Made by a program: the position numbers and the translations under genes. From Bacillus haynesii (GTDB lineage: Bacteria > Bacillota > Bacilli > Bacillales > Bacillaceae), in assembly GCF_001969855.1 (NCBI RefSeq), contig NZ_MRBL01000027.1, forward strand, positions 21,022 to 85,021: DNA of 64,000 nucleotides, given 5' to 3'. The notes beneath the pieces were generated by a model. That model searched no databases, was not told where the DNA came from, and saw nothing but the letters and a program-made list of their open reading frames with translations. Position 1 is the stretch's first letter; every line of letters starts with the position of its first letter. This document shows positions 34,610-43,785 of the stretch, in pieces.

Positions 34610-34645
34610 AAAACCGCTCGAAAATGGACTCGAGCGGTTTTCTTA
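34610..34645 (+). terminator. Terminator of pgdS
   Basis: AAAACCGCTCGA / TCGAGCGGTTTT, 12 bp perfect, followed by CTTATTT. It also lies at the 3' end of convergent ywtE and may act both ways. Confidence 0.85.
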
Positions 34646-34646
34646 T

Positions 34647-35507
34647 TTATTGATATTCATTTTCCAGCAGTTTGTTAATGAAATAAGCGACGCCGTTTTC
34701 GTCATTGCTTTTCGTGATAAACGTGCTCATATGCTTTAGCTCATCGATTGCATTGCCCATCGCGATCCGATGTCCGGCTTCCTCAAACATTGACAGGTCG
34801 TTCGGGCTGTCGCCGATCGCGTAGATGTCTTTTTTCCCGATTCCGTAGTGGCGGGCCAGCTCTTTTAAAGCGCGGCCTTTGCCGGATTCATCAGGCAGAA
34901 TCTCGATGATATGTCTTCCGGAAGAAGTGAGTCCCAGTTTTGGAAAGGCAGAAAGGTCTTCTTTTGCTTTTTTCAGCTTTTCCATATCAAATGAGAAGCA
35001 CAACAGCTTATAAATATGTTCGTCTCCGTTAAAGATCTCGCGAATGTCAGGTACGGGTTTGATGCCGAATTGTTTAAACTGAGTCAGTGCGCCCTGCCAA
35101 AGCGTATCCCTGTCTTCGTCAGGGTTGGCGCTTGTGACGATATCGAGCTCTGCTTCAAGCTTCTGTTCTCCGTCATAAGGAGAAAGCAGCGCATCGTCCG
35201 TATAAACCTCAAAATAAATTTGATGATCTGTTAAGTATTGGGCGGCCTTTTTTCCGGCTTCCTTGTCCATTAATGTTCTGCTTAGGAGTTTATAGTTAAA
35301 ATCGTGAACCGTTCCCCCGTTTGCGGCGATAATCGGAATATCCAAATCGTTCAGCAGCGCTTTTACGTCAAATGTGGCCCGTCCCGTGCAAATGGTTACG
35401 ATGCAGTCTGAGATGAGCGCCTTTTTGATAGCGGCCCGGTTTTCTGCGGATATTTTGCTTTCGGTATTTAAAAGAGTCCCATCTAAATCGATCGCAATTA
35501 ATCTCAT
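34647..35507 (-). CDS. ywtE: HAD-family phosphatase YwtE
   Basis: 286-aa Cof-type HAD hydrolase: DLDGTLLN at the start, TICTGRATFD, a type II cap (about 85-190) and GDSPNDLSMFEEAG near residue 230. In B. subtilis YwtE can dephosphorylate the riboflavin intermediate 5-amino-6-(5-phosphoribitylamino)uracil; other sugar phosphates are possible. It is similar over its whole length to YwpJ at 5.9 kb. It lies downstream of ywtF on the same strand, but a terminator separates them. Confidence 0.9.
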   Translation of the reverse strand: MRLIAIDLDGTLLNTESKISAENRAAIKKALISDCIVTICTGRATFDVKALLNDLDIPIIAANGGTVHDFNYKLLSRTLMDKEAGKKAAQYLTDHQIYFEVYTDDALLSPYDGEQKLEAELDIVTSANPDEDRDTLWQGALTQFKQFGIKPVPDIREIFNGDEHIYKLLCFSFDMEKLKKAKEDLSAFPKLGLTSSGRHIIEILPDESGKGRALKELARHYGIGKKDIYAIGDSPNDLSMFEEAGHRIAMGNAIDELKHMSTFITKSNDENGVAYFINKLLENEYQ

Positions 35508-35661
35508 TATGTAAAGATAACCTCCTGTAAGAGCAGTTTGCCGTTTTTCGAAAGGTGAAAAACAGCTCTCTTCGGCAGTATTCCCTAAAAGGACATGTTA
35601 TGTAAAAGGCTAAACCTAAATTTAGATTTTTTCAATAGTAAATCTTGAGTTTTATTAAACA

Positions 35662-35692
35662 GAAAAAGGATGAATATAATTCATCCTTTTTC
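35662..35692 (-). terminator. Terminator of ywtF
   Basis: GAAAAAGGATGAA / TTCATCCTTTTTC, 13 bp perfect, with a U run in the minus-strand transcript. Confidence 0.85.
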
Positions 35693-35695
35693 TCA

Positions 35696-36652
35696 TTATA
35701 CATCTAACTGCTGTTTTAATTCCTGCTTGATTTCGTTGAGATTTTCCTGATCAAGCTGGAAATAGTAGACTTTGCCCGGTTGATAATCGCTCCCTTTCAA
35801 TTGAAGAGTATCGACTGTTTGAATGGACGTCATAAACGGGATCAGTCCGATAGCATCACTCAGCGACAAGTTCATCGATACGTTCTTTCCGACTGTATCA
35901 AGGATATCGTCGTAAGCCGGAATGGCAGTAAGCGATTTGGATTTGTTGATAATCGATTTGATGACTTCCATCTGTCGCTCGCCGCGCTTCAAGTCCGTAT
36001 CGGCTTTTCTCGTTCTTACATAAGCAAGGGCCTCTTCTCCGTCCAGCGTCTGCTCGCCTGTTTGAAGGTTGACTTTGCCTTTCGTATCCTTTTTAATCTG
36101 CCGGACAATATAGTCTTCTTTGATTGTGATCGGTACACCGCCGAGCTCATCAACTACTTCCTTGAAAGCTGAAAAATTGGCTTCCATGACGTAATCAACC
36201 GGAATGTCGAGCAGGTTTTCGACGGTTTCTGTACTGAGGTCGCGCCCGCCTAATGAGTGGGCATGCGTGATTTTATCATAGCCGCGTCCAGGGATGTTGA
36301 CATAGGAATCCCGCGGGATGCTCAATAGTTTCACCGATTTGTCTTTTCTGTTGAACGTGGCAAGAACCATCGCATCGCTTCGTTCTTTGTCCATGCTTTG
36401 TCCGGGACGGGCATCAATCCCCATCAACAGGATGGAGAAGTTGTCTTTTTTAGGGTTGAACTCTTTAATCCGCTTGACGGACTGTTCTCCTCTGGAAAGT
36501 GTGACTTGCGCATCTTTGGAGGCGTTCGCCACTTTGTAGTACGCATAGCCGCCTGCGGCTGCTGTCGCCGTCAGGATTAAAGCAATAAAAAACAATGAGT
36601 ATTTCACCCATTTTCTTAGTCTCTTTTTCTTCGTTCGCTGCGATCGTAGCAT
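35696..36652 (-). CDS. tagV: LytR-CpsA-Psr family wall teichoic acid ligase TagV (YwtF)
   Basis: 318 aa. A short basic cytoplasmic start and one membrane helix (about 16-38) precede an extracellular LCP domain (about 85-240) with MGIDARPG, RSDAMVLATFN, IPRDSYVNIPGRGYDKITHA and the arginine-rich YVRTRKADTDLKRGERQ. LCP proteins transfer teichoic acid from its lipid carrier to peptidoglycan. B. subtilis has three (TagT, TagU, TagV); this one is in the TagV position next to ywtG. It links to the tag genes at 52-61 kb. Confidence 0.92.
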   Translation of the reverse strand: MLRSQRTKKKRLRKWVKYSLFFIALILTATAAAGGYAYYKVANASKDAQVTLSRGEQSVKRIKEFNPKKDNFSILLMGIDARPGQSMDKERSDAMVLATFNRKDKSVKLLSIPRDSYVNIPGRGYDKITHAHSLGGRDLSTETVENLLDIPVDYVMEANFSAFKEVVDELGGVPITIKEDYIVRQIKKDTKGKVNLQTGEQTLDGEEALAYVRTRKADTDLKRGERQMEVIKSIINKSKSLTAIPAYDDILDTVGKNVSMNLSLSDAIGLIPFMTSIQTVDTLQLKGSDYQPGKVYYFQLDQENLNEIKQELKQQLDV

Positions 36653-36952
36653 GTATAAAGCTCCTCTTTTATTTATATTGAAACGTACAATTGTTGAATA
36701 AGTCTAAATTTTGATGAAAAAATGGTTTCCCAATCTTGGATTTTACAAGATATTTGCTGTTTTGCATATGGGGATTCTCTGGAAATTCCGCGGGAACTGA
36801 TCATTTTGCCGCCTATAATAAGACGATATAACAGATAAAATGTTTCATATTTTTAAATTCCTTTTAATGGTACTCCGAGTTTCTTGAGGTTTGAAGAAAG
36901 CGAGACAAGGTTAAAGATTATAAAAGACGAGCCTTGTTAGGAGGATATACTG
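36653..36952. other. Divergent promoter region between ywtF and ywtG
   Basis: 300 bp, AT-rich. TATAAT at 36813-36818 and TATAAC near 36829 are possible -10 boxes for ywtG, but no good -35 partner is clear. A GTTAGGAGG ribosome site precedes ywtG. No other structure seen. Confidence 0.5.
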
Positions 36953-38326
36953 ATGAAGGGAAAAAGATCGAATGCCTGGCTTTATTTTTTTGGAGCCTTG
37001 GGCGGTGTGCTCTACGGTTATGATACAGGCGTCATTTCCGGGGCGATTTTATTTATGAAAGATGAGCTTGGGCTCAATGCCTTTACAGAAGGACTGGTTG
37101 TCAGCGCGATTTTAATCGGGGCGATTTTCGGATCGGGTTTGTCCGGCAGGCTGACAGACCGCTTCGGCAGAAGAAGGGCGATTATGTCAGCGGCTGTGCT
37201 GTATTGCATTGGGGGGCTCGGAACGGCCCTAGCGCCAAGCACGGAATATATGGTGGTTTTCAGGATCGTGCTCGGCCTTGCGGTTGGCTGTTCCACGACC
37301 ATTGTTCCTTTGTACCTTTCAGAGCTTGCGCCGAAGGAATCTAGGGGCGCGCTTTCTTCATTAAATCAGCTGATGATTACGATCGGGATTCTGGTCTCTT
37401 ATTTGATCAATTATGCATTTAGTGATGCAGGCGCATGGCGCTGGATGCTGGGCTTGGCTCTTATTCCGTCAATCGGCCTTTTAATCGGTATCTTTTTCAT
37501 GCCGGAAAGCCCGCGCTGGCTCTTAACAAAAGGAAAAGAAAAGAAAGCAAGACGGGTTTTGTCCAAGATGAGGGGAGGAGAGCGGGTCGATCAGGAAGTT
37601 AAAGAAATTAAGGAAGCGGAAAAGCAGGACCAGGGGGGCTTGAAAGAGCTGCTGGAACCGTGGGTGCGCCCGGCCTTAATCGCAGGAGTCGGACTGGCAT
37701 TTCTGCAGCAATTTATCGGAACCAACACGATTATTTATTATGCCCCAAAAACGTTTACGAATGTCGGATTTGAAGATTCGGCGGCCATTTTGGGGACAGT
37801 CGGCATCGGAACGGTCAATGTCCTGATGACGCTTGTGGCGATCCGCTTTATTGACAGGATTGGCCGGAAGCCGCTTTTATTATTTGGAAATGCCGGAATG
37901 GTCATCAGTTTGATCGTGCTTTCTTTCACCAATCTCTTTTTTGGCAATACCGCTGGTGCGGCATGGACGACTGTCATCTGCTTAGGTGTGTTCATCGTCG
38001 TATTTGCCGTCAGCTGGGGGCCGATCGTCTGGGTAATGCTGCCTGAGCTGTTCCCCCTCCATGTCAGAGGGATAGGAACCGGAGTATCAACTTTAATGCT
38101 TCATGCAGGGAACTTAATTGTGACATTGAGTTTTCCGGTCCTTATGGAAGCGATGGGCATCAGTTACCTGTTCCTGTGCTATGCGGCCATCGGAATCGCG
38201 GCTTTCCTGTTCGTCTTCTTTAAAGTAACAGAAACAAAAGGCAAAAGCCTTGAAGAGATCGAGCAAGATTTACGGGACAAGCACGGCGGAATCACGGGAA
38301 CTGACACACAGCCGATTGAACGATAG
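36953..38326 (+). CDS. ywtG: MFS sugar transporter YwtG
   Basis: 457-aa sugar porter with 12 predicted membrane helices. The signatures are GRLTDRFGRRRAIM in the loop between helices 2 and 3, PESPRWLL after helix 6, QQFIGTNTIIYYAP in helix 7 and RIGRKPLLLFG in the second half. Probably a proton symporter for a hexose or pentose. The substrate is unknown. It is a close relative of B. subtilis YwtG/CsbC. GGAGGATATACTG precedes ATG 36953. Confidence 0.92.
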   Translation: MKGKRSNAWLYFFGALGGVLYGYDTGVISGAILFMKDELGLNAFTEGLVVSAILIGAIFGSGLSGRLTDRFGRRRAIMSAAVLYCIGGLGTALAPSTEYMVVFRIVLGLAVGCSTTIVPLYLSELAPKESRGALSSLNQLMITIGILVSYLINYAFSDAGAWRWMLGLALIPSIGLLIGIFFMPESPRWLLTKGKEKKARRVLSKMRGGERVDQEVKEIKEAEKQDQGGLKELLEPWVRPALIAGVGLAFLQQFIGTNTIIYYAPKTFTNVGFEDSAAILGTVGIGTVNVLMTLVAIRFIDRIGRKPLLLFGNAGMVISLIVLSFTNLFFGNTAGAAWTTVICLGVFIVVFAVSWGPIVWVMLPELFPLHVRGIGTGVSTLMLHAGNLIVTLSFPVLMEAMGISYLFLCYAAIGIAAFLFVFFKVTETKGKSLEEIEQDLRDKHGGITGTDTQPIER

Positions 38327-38328
38327 GC

Positions 38329-38358
38329 AAAAGGATGGGCATTGACCCATCCTTTTTT
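38329..38358 (+). terminator. Terminator of ywtG
   Basis: AAAAGGATGGG / CCCATCCTTTT hairpin followed by a T run. Confidence 0.85.
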
Positions 38359-38377
38359 GTGTGAGGAGGCCAGCCGA

Positions 38378-38515
38378 TCATGGCTGATCTCTGTTCTCTC
38401 CGTCTTCTGGCTGCGAATCGTCATGGCGCGGCAGATTACCCGTTCTGATCGCCCGAAACACGAGAAAGAAAATAACGAAAACAACCAGCCCTCCGACTAG
38501 TATTTGCAGCAGCAT
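38378..38515 (-). CDS. Small single-helix membrane protein, 45 aa
   Basis: ATG at 38515 follows ACGGAGGTG, a near-perfect ribosome site, and the frame stops at 38378. The peptide is one membrane helix (about 3-21, LQILVGGLVVFVIFFLVF) plus a hydrophilic acidic tail (HDDSQPEDGENRD). The ribosome site and the helix-plus-tail layout support a real gene. It resembles the many small Bacillus membrane proteins of unknown function. It stands alone, between ywtG and the dehydrogenase gene. Confidence 0.7.
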   Translation of the reverse strand: MLLQILVGGLVVFVIFFLVFRAIRTGNLPRHDDSQPEDGENRDQP

Positions 38516-38657
38516 CCCAACACCTCCGTTTCCTTCTATGTATGACTCATGGCCGCTCTACATGACGGTTAATGAAACGTTTGTTTAAAAAACTGAATAA
38601 GAACCCGGGCTTATCTCACACTAAAGTCAACTGAACGATAATGGGAGTGTGACGAAT

Positions 38658-39791
38658 TTGAAAGCTGTAACGTTTCAAGGACCTCAGCATATTGAAGTCA
38701 GCCAGGTGGAGGACGCTAAAATTGAAAAAAGCGATGATATCGTTGTCAGAATTACTTCTACGGCGATTTGCGGGTCAGACCTCCATCTTTATCAAGGGAA
38801 TTTCCCTCTTCCAAAAGGCTTCCAGCTCGGCCATGAACCGATGGGAATTGTAGAAGAAACAGGACCTGATGTAACAAAAGTAAAAAAAGGAGACCGGGTC
38901 GTCATCCCGTTTACCGTTGCCTGCGGACATTGCTTTTATTGCGAAAACAAGCTGGAAAGTCAGTGCGACAATGCCAATCCCCATTATGATTCAGGCGGAT
39001 ACTTCGGCTACTCGGAAAAGTTCGGAAACCACCCTGGTGGCCAGGCTGAATATTTAAAAGTGCCGTTTGGCAACTTCACGCCGTTTGTCATCCCTGAATC
39101 ATGCGAGATGGAGGACGAGTCGCTCTTGTTTTTGTCAGATGTCCTGCCAACCGCGTATTGGAGCGTGCTTCACGCAGGCGTCAAAAAGGGGGACACTGTC
39201 ATTGTTCTCGGCTGCGGACCGGTCGGATTAATGGCGCAGAAGTTTGCCTGGATGGAAGGGGCGAAGCGGGTCATTGCAGTAGACTACTTGGACTATCGCT
39301 TAAGGCAGGCTGAAGCGTTAAACCGCGTCGAAGTATTTGACTTTACAAAATATCCTGATATGGGCGAACATTTAAAGGAGATTACAAAAGGCGGGGCGGA
39401 TGTCGTGATCGACTGCGTGGGAATGGACGGCAAAAAATCTCCGCTTGAGTACCTGGAGCAAAAACTGAAGCTTCAGGGCGGCACGCTCGGGCCGATTCAA
39501 ATTTCTACAAAGGCGGTCAGAAAGTGCGGAACCGTACAGATTACGGGGGTATATGGAAGCAATTATAATATGTTTCCGCTCGGCGCGTTCTTTGTTAGAA
39601 ATGTTACGCTGAAAATGGGGCAGGCCCCGGTCATCCATTTGATGCCGGAGATTTACAAGAAGATCGAAGAAAATCAATTTGATCCGAAGGAAATCATTAC
39701 GCATCAGCTTCCGCTTGAAGAAGCCGGCCGCGCTTATCATTTGTTCAACGGCCATGAAGATGATTGCATTAAAGTGATATTGAAGCCATAG
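38658..39791 (+). CDS. Zinc-dependent alcohol dehydrogenase (AdhB-like)
   Basis: About 377-aa MDR family enzyme similar to B. subtilis AdhB and glutathione-independent formaldehyde dehydrogenases. Catalytic zinc ligands are in AICGSDLH and GHEPMG; the structural zinc loop is CGHCFYCENKLESQC. The Rossmann loop is VLGCGPVGLMAQ. TTG 38658 is at ribosome-site distance from GGGAG and matches the usual MKAVTFQG start; GTG at 38649 is the other option. The substrate is unknown. Its neighbours suggest, but do not prove, a role with uronate-derived sugars. Confidence 0.82.
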   Translation: MKAVTFQGPQHIEVSQVEDAKIEKSDDIVVRITSTAICGSDLHLYQGNFPLPKGFQLGHEPMGIVEETGPDVTKVKKGDRVVIPFTVACGHCFYCENKLESQCDNANPHYDSGGYFGYSEKFGNHPGGQAEYLKVPFGNFTPFVIPESCEMEDESLLFLSDVLPTAYWSVLHAGVKKGDTVIVLGCGPVGLMAQKFAWMEGAKRVIAVDYLDYRLRQAEALNRVEVFDFTKYPDMGEHLKEITKGGADVVIDCVGMDGKKSPLEYLEQKLKLQGGTLGPIQISTKAVRKCGTVQITGVYGSNYNMFPLGAFFVRNVTLKMGQAPVIHLMPEIYKKIEENQFDPKEIITHQLPLEEAGRAYHLFNGHEDDCIKVILKP

Positions 39792-39799
39792 CGATGATA

Positions 39800-39828
39800 A
39801 AGGCTGCCGAGTTACCGGCAGCCTTTTC
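39800..39828. terminator. Bidirectional terminator between the dehydrogenase and kduD
   Basis: AAAGGCTGCCG / CGGCAGCCTTTT hairpin; T run on the plus side. It lies 7 bp from the kduD stop. Confidence 0.82.
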
Positions 39829-39834
39829 GACGCA

Positions 39835-40599
39835 TTATCTTGCCAGCCAACCGCCATCGACGGCTAGCACATGTCCATTCACATAATCGGATGCCGGCGA
39901 AGAAAGGAATACGGCGGCGCCGGCAATGTCATCCGGCTGACCCCAGCGCTCGGCCGGAATCCGTTTTAAGATTTCGGCATTGCGGTTTTGATCGTCGCGG
40001 ATCTGCCTTGTGTTGTTCGTCGCGATATAGCCCGGCGCAATCGCATTGACCTGGACATTATAAGCTGCCCATTCATTGGCAAAAGACTTCGTCAATCCGG
40101 CTACTGCATGCTTGCTTGCCGTATATGCAGGGACGAGAATGCCTCCTTGAAATGAAAGAAGGGAGGCAATATTGATGATTTTTCCATGGTTTCGTTCAAT
40201 CATCTGCCGGCCGATAGCCTGCGTCAGCAAAAATAAACTGTTCAAATTGACATTAATCACCGCTTCCCAGTTCTCCCGGGAAAAATCAGCCGCTTTTTCT
40301 CTGCGGATCGTCCCGGCATTGTTAACGAGAATATCAATCTGATGGCGATCAAGCACCTCTTTTGCAAAAGCGTCAACTTCGTCAAGGTTGCCCATATTAA
40401 GCTGATAAGACGTAAACGTTCTGCCGGCTTCTTCGATCAGCCGCTTTGTTTCATCAAGTCCGCTCGTATGTGAAGTGCCGATGATATCCGCTCCCGCTTT
40501 TGCAAGCGCTTCGGCAATCCCTTTGCCGATTCCCGTTCCCGGGCCTGTGACAAGCGCCGTTTTGCCTTCAAGTGAAAAATACGATTCAAGATATCCCAT
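39835..40599 (-). CDS. kduD: 2-dehydro-3-deoxy-D-gluconate 5-dehydrogenase KduD
   Basis: 254-aa short-chain dehydrogenase. It has TGPGTGIGKGIAEAL (NAD loop), NNAGTIRREKA, the catalytic Ser region NIASLLSFQGG and YTASKHA (Tyr, Lys). It interconverts 2,5-diketo-3-deoxygluconate and 2-keto-3-deoxygluconate (KDG) in pectin breakdown. It is 15 bp after kduI and forms an operon with it, facing away from kdgRKAT. Confidence 0.92.
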   Translation of the reverse strand: MGYLESYFSLEGKTALVTGPGTGIGKGIAEALAKAGADIIGTSHTSGLDETKRLIEEAGRTFTSYQLNMGNLDEVDAFAKEVLDRHQIDILVNNAGTIRREKAADFSRENWEAVINVNLNSLFLLTQAIGRQMIERNHGKIINIASLLSFQGGILVPAYTASKHAVAGLTKSFANEWAAYNVQVNAIAPGYIATNNTRQIRDDQNRNAEILKRIPAERWGQPDDIAGAAVFLSSPASDYVNGHVLAVDGGWLAR

Positions 40600-40614
40600 C
40601 TCACGTTCACGTCC

Positions 40615-41442
40615 TTATCGTATGACATTCATCGGGACAGCATCCATGTCCTTAAATGTATAGTTTTCTCCGGCCATCGCCCATATAAAGCAGTAGTTGG
40701 ATGTGCCGGAGCCCGAATGGACAGACCATGCGGGTGAAATGACAGCCTGCTCGTTGCCGACGACAAGATGCCGGGTCTCCGTTGGTTCGCCCATGAAATG
40801 AAACACCTTTGCATCTTCAGCAAGGTCAAGATACAGGTAAACCTCCATCCGCCGGTCATGAACATGCGCCGGCATCGTGTTCCATGTGTTATTGGGTTCA
40901 AGAAACGTAATGCCCATCATCAGCTGGCAGCTTTGGATGCCGTCTGCATGAATCACTTTGTATAGATTACGGACATTTGAAGAGGCTTCTTCTCCTAAAT
41001 GATCGTATGGAAGCTCTGAAAGCGAAGTTTTTTGCACCGGATATTTTTGGTGTGCCGTCGCCGAGATGAAATAAAATTTAGCCCCGCCTTCATTCAAGCT
41101 TGAGAAGGAAATGTCTTTATTCCCCAGACCGATATAGAGAAAATCTTTGTGCTCCAGTACGTATTCTTCATCACCGACTTTAACCGCACCGGGCTTGCCG
41201 ACATTCACAATCCCGATTTCACGCCGTTCCAGGAAGTAGTCCGTTTTCAAAAAATCGCCGGCATCGAGCGCTAATGACTCCTTCACTGGAACGGCTCCGC
41301 CGATCACGACTCTGTCTTCATGTGAATAAAACATGTTCAGTTTGTTTTCATCAAACAATGACTCTATTAAAAAATGCTCGCGAAGCTCTGCGGTTGTGAA
41401 TCGTTTCGCTTGTTCTGGATGAACAGAATAACGATTTTCCAT
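40615..41442 (-). CDS. kduI: 5-keto-4-deoxyuronate isomerase KduI
   Basis: 275-aa cupin-fold isomerase that turns 5-keto-4-deoxyuronate, the product of pectate breakdown, into 2,5-diketo-3-deoxygluconate. The zinc-site segment MPAHVHDRRMEVYLYLDL near residue 193 and SGSGTSNYCFIW are present. ATG 41442 follows AAGGAGGAG; the same frame is open 26 codons further up but would run into the operator region and lacks a ribosome site. Confidence 0.94.
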   Translation of the reverse strand: MENRYSVHPEQAKRFTTAELREHFLIESLFDENKLNMFYSHEDRVVIGGAVPVKESLALDAGDFLKTDYFLERREIGIVNVGKPGAVKVGDEEYVLEHKDFLYIGLGNKDISFSSLNEGGAKFYFISATAHQKYPVQKTSLSELPYDHLGEEASSNVRNLYKVIHADGIQSCQLMMGITFLEPNNTWNTMPAHVHDRRMEVYLYLDLAEDAKVFHFMGEPTETRHLVVGNEQAVISPAWSVHSGSGTSNYCFIWAMAGENYTFKDMDAVPMNVIR

Positions 41443-41500
41443 ACCTTCTCCTCCTTGAATTGGGCGTTTTAGACTGACTTGAATGAAGTGCCAAAAGTTT

Positions 41501-41518
41501 TTGGTAACGGTTTCAAAC
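41501..41518 (-). promoter_or_regulatory. KdgR operator / cre-like palindrome upstream of kduID
   Basis: On the minus strand TTTGAAACCGTTACCA, almost the same as the two other sites of this locus. It also matches cre at 13 of 14 positions. It lies about 60 bp before the kduI start. Confidence 0.7.
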
Positions 41519-41654
41519 ATGAATTTTAAAGTAAATAATGGAAATCGTCAACAGTCTTTTCATTTTTTTCTGAATATTGTCAAGGTCAATCTTGAAATAT
41601 TAAAAAATACTCTTCCAAATTTTAAATGATGTGATATGCTGATGATATAAAGTT

Positions 41655-41672
41655 TTTGAAATCGGTTTCAAA
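41655..41672 (+). promoter_or_regulatory. KdgR operator / cre site upstream of kdgR
   Basis: TTTGAAATCGGTTTCAAA, an almost perfect 18-bp palindrome and a full match to cre (TGAAATCGGTTTCA). It lies 25 bp before the kdgR start and just downstream of a possible -10 box TATAAA (41646-41651). Confidence 0.75.
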
Positions 41673-41696
41673 TCATAAGGTTATAGGAGTACTTGA

Positions 41697-42713
41697 ATGA
41701 AGGATAAGCAAACAGCGAAAGTAACCATCAATGAAGTAGCCGCACATGCAGGCGTATCAAAATCAACGGTTTCCCGTTATATCAACGGGAAGATTGATGC
41801 CATTTCACCGAAAAAGGTGAAAAGCATCAAAAAAGCGATCGAGGAGCTTAATTACCGCCCCAGCCAGATGGCACAGGGGCTGAAGGTGAAAAAAAGCAAA
41901 GTTATCGGATTTTTGGTCGCCGATATTACAAACCCGTTTTCAGTTGCCACCTTGAGAGGGGTGGAAGAGGTTTGCGATCAGTACGGGTACAGCATCATGG
42001 TCTGCAACACGGACAACAGTCCTGAGAAAGAAAGGGAGATGCTGCACAAGCTGAACGCGCATTACATTGAAGGGCTGATTATTAATACGACGGGAAGGAA
42101 CAACGATGTGCTCATGGATTTAATCAGCCAGGATGTATCGATTGTGCTCGTTGACCGGAAAGTGCCAGGGCTTAAGATCGATACAGTTACAACGAACAAC
42201 CGCGAAGTGACAAGTCAAATCGTCAATCTCATGTATGACAAAGGCTACGCCCAGGTCGGTCTGTTTACCGAGCCGATTAAAGGAATCAGCCCGAGGGAGG
42301 AAAGGGTTTCCGCCTATACAGAAATCGCGCTTGAACGCAATGCCGGCGGTATCCCTCTTGTATATGAAACTGACGTTAAAGACAAAGAATCTCTTTTACA
42401 GTCCGTCAAAAGCTTTTTGGAAATGAAAGAAGGGAAAAAAGCCATTCTTGGAAACAACGGGCTTCTAATGCTGAAAATCATCAGCTGCCTTTATGAGCTT
42501 GGCATTTCGATTCCGGAAGACGTCGGAATTGCCGGATTTGATGATACCGAATGGTATAAATTGATCGGTCCGGGCATTACGACCATCGCCCAGCCGTCGC
42601 ATGAAATGGGCAGGGTCGCCATGGAGCGGATCATCAAACGGATTGAAGGGGATGAAAGTGCTCCGCAGACGATTCAGCTTGAGGCGGAGCTTGTTCACAG
42701 GCAGTCTCTGTAG
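41697..42713 (+). CDS. kdgR: LacI-family repressor KdgR
   Basis: 338 aa: N-terminal LacI helix-turn-helix (about 8-60; VAAHAGVSKSTVSRYINGK) and a sugar-binding core (about 65-335). It represses the kdg and kdu genes until KDG is present. It is first in kdgRKAT and divergent from kduID, with one operator near each promoter. AGGAG lies before ATG 41697. Confidence 0.92.
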   Translation: MKDKQTAKVTINEVAAHAGVSKSTVSRYINGKIDAISPKKVKSIKKAIEELNYRPSQMAQGLKVKKSKVIGFLVADITNPFSVATLRGVEEVCDQYGYSIMVCNTDNSPEKEREMLHKLNAHYIEGLIINTTGRNNDVLMDLISQDVSIVLVDRKVPGLKIDTVTTNNREVTSQIVNLMYDKGYAQVGLFTEPIKGISPREERVSAYTEIALERNAGGIPLVYETDVKDKESLLQSVKSFLEMKEGKKAILGNNGLLMLKIISCLYELGISIPEDVGIAGFDDTEWYKLIGPGITTIAQPSHEMGRVAMERIIKRIEGDESAPQTIQLEAELVHRQSL

Positions 42714-42723
42714 AACTTGTCAA

Positions 42724-42769
42724 ACGGAAACACTCATGCACCCGAAAACTTAGGGGGAGTGTTTTTCCG
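42724..42769 (+). terminator. Hairpin between kdgR and kdgK
   Basis: CGGAAACACTC / GAGTGTTTTTCCG around a 21-base loop. The U run is inside the right arm, so this may be a partial terminator that lowers read-through from kdgR, or an RNA processing site. Confidence 0.5.
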
Positions 42770-42777
42770 CAACTATG

Positions 42778-42793
42778 TTTGAAACCGGTACCA
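42778..42793 (+). promoter_or_regulatory. KdgR operator / cre-like site upstream of kdgK
   Basis: TTTGAAACCGGTACCA lies 22 bp before the kdgK start. It is the third copy of the same palindrome in the locus and points to separate control of kdgKAT. Confidence 0.7.
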
Positions 42794-42814
42794 TTTTGAA
42801 AGGGGAGTGAAATC

Positions 42815-43780
42815 ATGTCGCTTGATGTGATGACCTTCGGAGAATCGATGGCTATGTTTTACGCAAATGAAACAGGCGGACTGCATGAGACTTCTTCGTT
42901 TTCCAAGGCTCTTGCCGGAGCGGAAACAAACGTTGCCGTCGGACTGTCGCGCCTGGGCTTTCGGGTCGGCTGGATGAGCAAGGTCGGTGCCGATTCGCTT
43001 GGAACCTTTATTTTAAATGAATTGAAAAAAGAAGGCGTCGACATCTCTGAAGTCAAACGCACTGCAGACCGGCAGACGGGCATACTGCTCAAGTCAAAGG
43101 TTGAAAGCGGGGACCCTGATGTCACATATTACCGGAGCGGATCAGCCGCAAGCACGATGAGCATTGATGACTACCCGGCAGAGTATTTCAAGCAAGCCAA
43201 ACATATGCATGTGACAGGCATACCTCCTGCCCTTTCAAGGGAAATGCGGGGCTTTGCCCGCCACGCCGTTCACCAGATGAAAAAAGACGGGAAGACGATT
43301 TCGTTTGACCCGAATCTCCGCTTCCAGCTTTGGCCGGACCAGCAGACAATGGTTCATACGATTAATGAGATCGCCGCGCAGGCAGACTGGTTTCTGCCGG
43401 GGATCAATGAGGGAAAACTCCTGACAGGCTGCAATTCTCCCGAGGATATCGCTCAATATTATGTGATGCAGGGGGTCAAGGTGATTGTCATCAAGCTTGG
43501 AAAAGAAGGGGCTTATTACCGTACATCGGAAAAAGAAGGTTATGTACCGGGTTATGAGGTGGAAAAGGTTGTTGATACCGTTGGCGCTGGTGACGGTTTT
43601 GCCGTCGGCATGATCAGCGGCCTTTTAGACGGACTTCCGCTGGAAGAAGCGATTCAGAGGGCAAATGCGATCGGAGCGCTGGCCGTCATGGCTCCGGGGG
43701 ATATGGACGGTCTGCCGTCAAGGGATCAATTGAAAGCTTTTATGGCCGCAGAGGAAAACAACCAAAAAATAGGAGGTTGA
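42815..43780 (+). CDS. kdgK: 2-keto-3-deoxygluconate kinase KdgK
   Basis: 321-aa PfkB-family sugar kinase that makes KDG-6-phosphate. It has the N-terminal [26 protein letters not shown] and the catalytic [20 protein letters not shown] near residue 253 (Asp base, anion hole). GGGGAGTG lies before the ATG. It overlaps the region of the kdgA ribosome site, so translation is coupled. Confidence 0.93.
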   Translation: MSLDVMTFGESMAMFYANETGGLHETSSFSKALAGAETNVAVGLSRLGFRVGWMSKVGADSLGTFILNELKKEGVDISEVKRTADRQTGILLKSKVESGDPDVTYYRSGSAASTMSIDDYPAEYFKQAKHMHVTGIPPALSREMRGFARHAVHQMKKDGKTISFDPNLRFQLWPDQQTMVHTINEIAAQADWFLPGINEGKLLTGCNSPEDIAQYYVMQGVKVIVIKLGKEGAYYRTSEKEGYVPGYEVEKVVDTVGAGDGFAVGMISGLLDGLPLEEAIQRANAIGALAVMAPGDMDGLPSRDQLKAFMAAEENNQKIGG

Positions 43781-43785
43781 CCGTA

